The notes under the pieces: model-generated
Databases searched by the model: none
Told to the model about the DNA's origin: nothing
The model's input: only the letters and a program-made list of their open reading frames with translations
Assembly (NCBI RefSeq): GCF_014839805.1
Contig: NC_051115.1
Coordinates: 5,020,600-5,084,599, forward strand
DNA from: Manduca sexta
Taxonomy: Eukaryota; Arthropoda; Insecta; Lepidoptera; Sphingidae
DNA: 64,000 bases
Direction: 5' to 3'
In this document: positions 1-9,000 of the stretch, piece after piece
How the letters are laid out: every line of letters starts with the position of its first letter
Numbering within the stretch: the stretch's first letter is position 1
Program-made: the position numbers and the translations under genes

Positions 1-56
1 ATCTCCTCGGCGGCCATGTTCACCTTCTGGCGAACGGTCTGAAGGCCTGTGATGAG
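1..56 (-). CDS. STAT: STAT coding exon 5 (partial at window edge)
   Basis: After the acceptor 'ctctgttccag' the frame reads LITGLQTVRQKVNMAAEE and is cut by the window end. It is the start of the coiled-coil domain. Confidence 0.85.
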
Positions 57-3000
57 CTGGAACAGAGGATGGAGTTTAATATTATATTTGTATCCCCCCT
101 TCTTTTTTAACCGATTTCAAAGAAAGGAGGAGGTTATTGTAGCCCCCCCCCCCCCACCTTCGTTTCTTAACCGACTTCTTAAAAAGGAGGAGGTATTCAA
201 TTCGGTTGCTGTTTTTTTTTTTATTGTTCGCTACCTCAGAACTCGTGATTGGTGTTTAATATAATATATTTATATCCACTCCTTCTTTTTTTTAACCGAC
301 TTCAAACAACGAGGAGGTTCTCAATTCGGTTCATCCTGAGACATGAGATGTTAAGTCTTATGTCCATTAGTTAAACTACAATGTCCTTCAAACCTGAACA
401 CAACAGTGACTACACACTGCTTGGTGAAAATAGACATTGCGGTGTCACCTACCCAGGTGGACTCTCACATATGAGAGACCTACCAGTGAAGAGACATGGT
501 GAAGTGTCGTAGTACCTCTACTTCCCCCAGCAATGGTAAAGTCAAATCAAATGCGTCATCAGAGGGTCTACTTCGAAAAACGAAACCCGTAGTTTCGGAT
601 GACGGATACGTTTGGTTACTACGAAGTGTTACGGATCCGATCCGTTCATCGCGATATTTCAGACATGGAATTTGTAAGAACTTATATCATCCCTTTTTAA
701 AACCGTCTGCGCGGATAACGTTCCACAGCTTTCTCGAAAATATACGGAAAATTGATCACTAAAGTAAGCTTCAGAACGGTGACGGATCCGAAGTAATTTG
801 GTAGTAGAGTTAAATCCGAAGTTCGTTTCTCGAAGTAGATCCTACTGGACCTTCGTCTCTCACTCACTTCCTACGCTGTGCTACATACCTCGCTGTATTT
901 CCTCTCCGTCTGCGGCTGGGCGACGTACTGAGTGCCCATGGCGGCCTGGATCACTTCCATCTCCATCGCGAGGCAACGGCGCATGTACGCGTACAGCTCG
1001 TGCGGCGCGTGGCTGTACGGAAGAACGGCAATGGATTAAAAAAAAGTGGCAAAATGACAGTTGCTTATGACATTTTGTATTGACAGTGGCGGTTATTTTA
1101 GTTTCAAGGACAGTGTAGCCGATGTATTGGTTCCTAAGAGTGAGAAATTCAATGGAGTATCAGGTAGTATGTAATAAAGTAGTTTCCTACGTTTGATTAC
1201 GTACATTATTGTATACGTTACAGAAAATAATACGAAAAATATATTCTTCTGTAAAATCAGAATCTAAATTGGTTAATCAAGCATTTATTCATATTTAAAA
1301 TATTGTGTTCAAAAGTGGGGGCGTCGTGATATCGCGCTATCTCTTTTTTACGCACGCAGCTTTACGGCCGGTGACACTCTGTGACGTCACAGTTTGCAGT
1401 AGCACTTTCCACTATTTGATACGTAATTTCCTCATACCTGTATATTTACGCTATTGTATTGGGTATTACCTATAAAATAGTTGTATGTGGAAATAAATAA
1501 ATAAAAAAAAATCTAGTCAAATGATTCGTATTCGGGGGATATATTTACCATCGAGTTATAAGGGAGACGGTGTCTCTAAATGGTGTCTATGTTCTTGGTT
1601 GGTCAGTGGAGGGGAGGGGGGGTGCTATTTGATACGTCTGTCTCTCATCACTAACAGTGTTTCGATAAAGTTTTGTAATTCTACCTATACAGGGTCATTT
1701 TGACATTGCGTTACTAAATGAAACCACATACTCGTCTTCACCTTTGCTGACATTGTGTCAAAAATCATACATTAATAACTAACATTTTCACCAAAAATGT
1801 TGGTTTTAGTATTCTAATTTCTTTATCATTTTGTAGTTTAATGTGAATATGGTGTGTGATGTATTTCTGACTGAAAGTATGATGTTGCTGCGACGAATTC
1901 TCTTAGAGTAGTAGTGGCATTAGGGCGCGTAAAATTAAAATAACTTTTTATTAATATTTATTTTGTTCGAAACTTTTTTATTATACATCTACGACTCAAG
2001 TAACTTATTGTAGTGTTATTTCCAAGTAGATAAGTATGTGGTTTCATTTAGTAACGCAATGTCAAAATGTCCCTGTATATTATGTAATCATACCTGTACT
2101 GTATATGGAAGTTCTTTGCAGCGTCCAGGAGTTTCATCTTGGTGACGAACAGCTCGGGGGAGAGCATCAGATCAGCATGGGTCTGGATCTCCTGCACCAG
2201 CTCGTTGACGAAGTTGCGCTGCTGGTCTTCCGGCTCCGTAGCCCTGTGTCATCAGATACAGCATAAACATCGGGACGGTCAAGGGTACTAATCCTTAAAC
2301 TTACTTAATTCCAAAATATGTCATGTCTACACTACTTTTTTTTGTTTAAATAGTCAATTACTGTATTTTGTATTTTATATTTAAAATACAATATTTAAAA
2401 ATATTTTAATATCCGCCCTGCATTGTATACTGTCCCACTGTTGGGCACGGGCCTCCTCTACGACTGAGAGGGAATAGGCCTTAGACCACCACGCTGGCCT
2501 AGTGCGGGTTGGTAGACTTCACACACCCTCGAAAATTCTTAATAGAGAATTTCTCAGGTATGCAAGTTTCCTCACGATGTTTCCCTTCTACGTAAAAGCA
2601 AGCGATAACACAGATAACATACATGACTTTAAAAATGTCAGAGGTGTGTTTGGGTTTTGAACCTGCGCTCATTCGTCTCGGCAGTCCGTTCGACTCCCAA
2701 CTAAGCATACTCCGCTCCAATATCTTTTATAATTCGTATTAATATACGCGAGATAGTACTGTAATTTGCCGTTTAAAGCAAAGCATATATTTTGCCCAGA
2801 TCTTAAGATATAACTTACCATATGCGACTTTCAATCCACGGTGCCAAGCAATGCCGAACCTCTATCGGGAAGATGTCCACGTAGATCATGCGGACCTGTG
2901 GCCAAATAAAAAAAATATCATCAATTGACGTGAATAATTCAAAGACCCCCCGAGGCAATAGGGTACCGGACTCATTTTTGTTCTTTACTATTATGAAATA

Positions 3001-6000
3001 TTTACGTTATATTAATTATAACACAAAATGAATTATTAAAATCCAGTAAAAAATCAACAAGTTATAAGTCTTGGAATGTTGGTGGAAGGGGTAATTAACA
3101 AGAAACAGAAAAGAGACAAAATACCCACATTTGACGTCATTGGGAATTACGACGCGTGCGAAAGAAAGAGATGAAGCGATATCCCCACTTCGCGCCCACT
3201 TCTGCACGTTACAATATTTAAAATATGAATTACTCGCCCATTTTTTAACCAATTTTTATGCAGTTTTCGCAGAAGTGCTTCTTTTTCGTATTATTAACCA
3301 TTTCATATAATAATGAACAAAATCAAACATAGGCCGGTTCCCTATTCTTGGTCCGAATGCACGCTCATGCACGGGGGACATTATGCCGCGACTCTAGGCA
3401 CATAGTGTAATGTGTATACCTCTTGGTTGCCAAATACACATTGAGGTCTATAAGGGTTCGCGAACATCTCCCCTCCCTCTCCCTTCCAACCACCCTAACA
3501 AAGGTGCTCCTTCCTCTTCCTTCCCTCTATCCCCTCCCTTCTTCCTACCCGTGACCGAATAGCTGCGGGTTGCCAGCGTACTGTCCGCTGGCACCCTCAG
3601 TGATAGCAGTAAGGCCCACCAAATCTTCATTGGGACTGCCGTGGTTGCTAAGCCGGGGGATCGCTTGTACAGTGTTAGCAGGGTATCCGCGGAGATAACC
3701 GCGGCAGTTCCCAAAAAAATACAAAGGCGTCACTCATTTCTATGATACAACTTGAGAGACAGCCGACTTTATCTTTGTATTAAAAATTCTTTCCAACCCG
3801 AGCTTGCTTCTTTGTTTACTTTGTAGTCTTTCATTTGTTTTGACCAATATAAAATGTCTAGTTGTATAAGCGACTTTATTTAAGTAATAATTAAATATTC
3901 TCATGTACCTTGACTTATAAGCGCAACTATGTTCGCCTACGTGATCAATAAAGCATTTTATTTTAAACTAGTTGGCCCGACAGACGTTGTCCCGTCTTAA
4001 CTATGAATTAGCAGCGCGCATTCTGTCAATCGCTGACAGTTATTTCAAACAATTGACAGTTATATAAAATTAATATTTTCGTTAAGTTTTCTTAAATTTT
4101 CTAATTTTCCGCCCAATTTTTTTAATTTTTCATTCATAAGAACCTTCTCCTGACAATAACAAACACAACAAAAAAATAGACGCGTGATGGCGTGACCAAG
4201 AGGAAATAGGGATTCGTTTTTTATATAGAATTATTTCCAACCCGAGCTTGCTTCTTTGTTTACTTTGCACTTTCATTTGTTTTGTTCAACATAAAATGTC
4301 TAGTTATATAAGCGACTTAATTTAAGTCATAATTTAATATTCTCATGTACCTTTACTTATAACTATGTTTGCCTACGTGATCAATAAAGCATTTTATTTT
4401 AAACTAGTTGGCCCGACAGACGTTGTCCCGTCTTAACTATGAATTTGCAGCGCGCATTCTGTCAATCGCTGACAGTTATTTCAAACAATTGACAGTTATA
4501 TAAAATTAATATTTTCGTTAAGTTTTCTTAAATTTTCTAATTTTCAGCGCAATTTTTTGAATTATTTCTTTCATAAGAACCTTCTCCTGACAATAACAAA
4601 CACAACAAAAAAAATTGTGAAATCGGTCCAGCCGTTCACGCGTGATGGCGTGACCAAGGTAAATAGGGATTCATTTTTATATATATATAGATATCCTACT
4701 AATATTATAAATACAAAAGTTTGTGACAATGGATTTGCTCGTATAAAAATAATAAAAAACGCCATACAGCGTTGTAACTGCCAAAGTGAATTAGGCTTTA
4801 TTACAACACTCTAGGGCCGTTACCTATTAGCCTAATGTAATTAATAAGGCACATAATGCTACTAGCTTTTGCTCGCGGTTTCGCCCACGTGCATGAGTTT
4901 CTCGGATTAAAAGTCCCGCTATATATTTCTAGAATAGAAAGTACCCTATAGCCATCACAGGGTCAACTATCTCCAACATCATCATCATCAGCCCTGTATT
5001 ATATACTGTCCCACTGCACCGCCTCCTCTACTACTGAGAGGGATTAGGCATTAGTCCACCACGCTGTAGTGCGGGCAGACTTCACAGCCTCAAAATTTCT
5101 ATAGACAATTTCTAAGGTATGCAGGTTTCCTCACGATGTTTTCCTTCACAGTTAAAGCAAGCGATAATTCACAAATACACACATTACTTTAGAAAAGTTA
5201 GAGATGTTTTTGGTATTTGAACCTGCGGACATTCGTCTCGGCAGTCCGTTCCACACTCAACTAGGCTATCGCCATTTGTGTGTATATTAATTAAATAATG
5301 CCACACAACAGTTAATGAACAAAACATGGTCAATTATATTGCTCCTGTTACGGGCAAGTCTACACATTTATTACAGGTGTGAAACATCATTCATATAAAA
5401 GTTATAACGAATAAATTAAAATTACAAAACAATTAACAGAAACTATTTTACGACTTATATCGCGGTTAAACCTGTGTACAGAGGGTATACAAAGCCAAGG
5501 AAATATAAAACTTCAAATTCCGGAACGTATAAGCCAATTTAATAAAAAAAAATATTCACAAATACTTATAGTGTCTAATTCTTGTAAACCATAGCGCGAT
5601 CTATATTTGAACTAGCGCCATCTATTGGCGGAAAGAGAAATTAAATTTTAATTTATTTTATAATCAGATTGAACAACCTGCATATCTGGGAAGTTCTCTG
5701 TAGGAATTTTGAGGGTGTGTGAAGTCTACCTACACTACAGCGTGATCTAAGGCCCAATCCGTCAGTAGTAGAAGAGGCCCGTGCAACAACGGGACAGTAT
5801 ATAATACATGGCTGATATATGTATAAAAATACACAACAGTTCATGCTTGTAACTAATAAAATATACGACAAAAAATACTATAGAGTAGACCTAAAAAATA
5901 ATAAAAAGTCCCCCAACAATTTACCCCTGTGTTAGCTAATTATTCGACCTATTCCATCGATCATTATATATAGATATAACCTTTAAGTATAACTCGTTTT

Positions 6001-9000
6001 CACACATTACAAACTTGACTTAGGACGACAAAAATATAATACTTAACGATTTTTTTATATACATTTATAAAAATGTATTTCATCCAAAATCTATAGAAAA
6101 AAGAATTTTCAAAATGCAAGCAATAATAAATAAGTTATAAAGCTTTCAAATTTGGTGAAATGGAAGCTGTCAAATTACAGTAATAGTGTATTGTGACGTC
6201 ACAGTACCACCGGCCATAACGCTGCGTGAGTGAGAAAAGGACAGCACGATATCTCCACCACGTCCCCACTTTCGCTCACAACAATATTTCAAATATGAAT
6301 AACTGCTTTATTTTTCAACCAATTTTGATGCTGATTTCACAGAAGAATTTCTTTTTCATATTTCTTTCTGTTAAATGTAAAATAATAAACTAAATTAAAC
6401 ATAGGAAACCGCTCTATTTGCAAGACACCAAAATTGGTGACCAGGGGACAGGAGACCTGAGTATTTGATATAAATTCCAGCTTAATACCTCCACGCGTTC
6501 CTCAGAAAAAAGGTCTTGTCAGACGGACGGACAACAAAGTGATCCTATAAGAGTTCCGTTCTTTACTTTCGAAGTACGGAACCCTAAAAACATTCAACAG
6601 GTCCTTGAACCTCACATACTGTATATATTAGCTCAGTTGCAGTAAAAAACCAAATCCGCACCATATAAGCTGTAACAAAACCTTTCGCATGAATTATAAT
6701 TAATTTAGTATAGCAGGTGGTTCGTTAACATTAAGCTAGAACAAAAACGTCCCTTGTAAAAAGTGCAGTTTAATCATTGTTATATTTCTTTGTATAGGTC
6801 AGAGATGCAGTTCATTAGTCAATGGATGTATGATCGTTAAAATACCGAACCAATATGGTGTTATACAATGTATATTTATAATTGTATACTCTAGACACGA
6901 ACGTCCATATACACTATTTATTCATAAAAATAATTTTAACAAAGAATTAAACCACCTTCACAAACCACCCAAAACTAAAAAATAATTTCACATAAGTATA
7001 TATTGGATTATATTGGATGTAAGCGGCGATAGCCTAGTTGGGTGTGGAACGGACTGCGAAGACGAATGTCCGCAGGTTCAAATCCCAAGGGCACACACCT
7101 CTGACTTTTCTAAAAATCATGTGTGTATTCTTTGTGAATTTATCGTTCGCTTTAACGGTGAAGGAAAACATCGTGAGGAAACCTGCACATCTGAGAAGTT
7201 CTCTATAGGAATTTCGAAGGTGTGTGAAGTCTACCAATCCGCACTAGACCAGCGTGGTGGACTAAGGCCTAATCCCTCTCAGTAGTAGAGGAGGCCCGTG
7301 CTCAGCAGTGGGCAAGTATATAATACAGGGCTGATATTATTATATTATATAAATATTGGATACCAATTTTGGAGTCAGTGCCTAATTAAAATTGCTAGTT
7401 AAGCTACATAAATACATTAATAAATATACGAAAACAATGTGCTGCCAGCGTACAAAGTCAGCAAGTCAGATCGTCACCGGAGATGAACACACCGCCGCAG
7501 CACAGCAAATGGAAGCTATTAAGGAAATATTAAAATATTATGAGCGAATTCTGAGGTAACAAATATACGAAAAAAAAATCACGTCGAATTGATAACCTCC
7601 TACTTTTTTTGAAGTCGGTTAAAAATCTAAACTAAAATGGCGACCAAAACGTCACTATAATCTATTTATTCACTTGAGCAAATAATTTTACTTATTTGAC
7701 TGATATTTTTTATTCAAATCCAGGTTTACACTTAAGACTCGAGTTCTTATATCATGAGCGCCACTCCGTACACAACCACAAGCTGTCAATATTGACCATA
7801 CTAAATCAGTTTGAATGGATTGCAGTTCAATTCAGTTGAACACAGTAAATGTTCGGAACGCCAAATCTAGTACTTATTACATATGTATTGATTTATAAAA
7901 AATAACATCTATTTCTATTAATCACATTATGCAAATGGATGGAAAAAAATCGCTTATTCTTTTTTGTTGTGTTAAATATTATGAGAAGGTTCTTATGAAA
8001 GAAAAAGTTAAGGAAGTTTAGCGGAACATTAGAAAACTCAACGACAACATTAATTTTACATAACTGTCAGTTGTTTGAAATAACTGTCAGCGATTGACAG
8101 AAACGTGTATCATAGAGCATTACAATAATAAACACTATGTTTTTGAATAATATTTTTTTTTATAAATTGTACCAATTCGAATTCAATATACATAGTCAAG
8201 ACAGAACGTCTTTCGGTTCAGCTAATGTTATATAAACATTTAGATATTATTCTATTAGAACACGGAATCTTAGAACTAAAAATAAACCCAATTGGTTTTA
8301 GACAAATTTTTGTTCTTTATGTTGACCAAATATTGATGCTCCGCTCCTATTGGACATAGCGTGATGTTAGCCTATAGCTTTTCTCGATAAATGGGCTATC
8401 AAACACTAAAAGAATTTTCCAAATCGAACCAGTAGTTCCTGAGATTAGCGCGTTCAAACAAACAAACTCTTCAGTTTTATATAATAGTATAGATACAGAT
8501 TAACCCCCTTATTCATAGACGTTATTTATCTAAGGACGGAGCTTTGCTGTGATAACAAGTCTGTTTCTCAGTACTGACGGCATGGCAGCCTTCGCAGTGC
8601 GTAGACATAGGGCCGTTGTGATTGGCTAATATTGAGATACAACTTGAATCTAGTTGGCTGTCAGATAAACAAAGCTGAAACAGACTTGTTATCGAAGCTT
8701 TGCTCCGTCCTTAGATAAATAACGTCTATGAATAAGGGGGTAACTATATATAAAATATAACATATAGATTAGTTAAAATCCGGTAAAAATCAACAATTTA
8801 AAAGCCTTTTAATTTCCGTAGAAGGGGTGTCAAGAAAAAACGCGCAATACAAGTTGACTCCCCCGCCGTGTTGAAGCATAGCATAGCTCTTTTATTCTTA
8901 ATGAGTTGACAGACGAAGGTCAAGGGTAAGGCTCGACCGAGACGGGTTTTTCAATCTCGGCCGAGACCGAGACCGAGACCGAGAATGAAATAAAATCTCG

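Larger units (their letters stand above)
3786..4691. repeat. Tandem duplication of about 440 bp carrying a Helitron
   Basis: 'Ttccaacccgagcttgcttc' recurs at 3791 and 4235, 'gcctacgtgatcaataaagc' and the Helitron follow in both. Offsets are 436-444 bp. The duplication includes non-Helitron sequence, so it is not two independent insertions. Confidence 0.85.

Noticed and set aside
496..762. 88-codon plus frame next to STAT exon 4
   Set aside because: It lies largely within the inverted-repeat MITE at 563-843 and has no motif.
7023..7100. tRNA gene-like A and B boxes (also at 29534, 35204, 62713, 30540-30620, 60300-60396)
   Set aside because: They recur as heads of two SINE families with the same non-tRNA bodies; no acceptor-stem pairing of a functional tRNA was seen.
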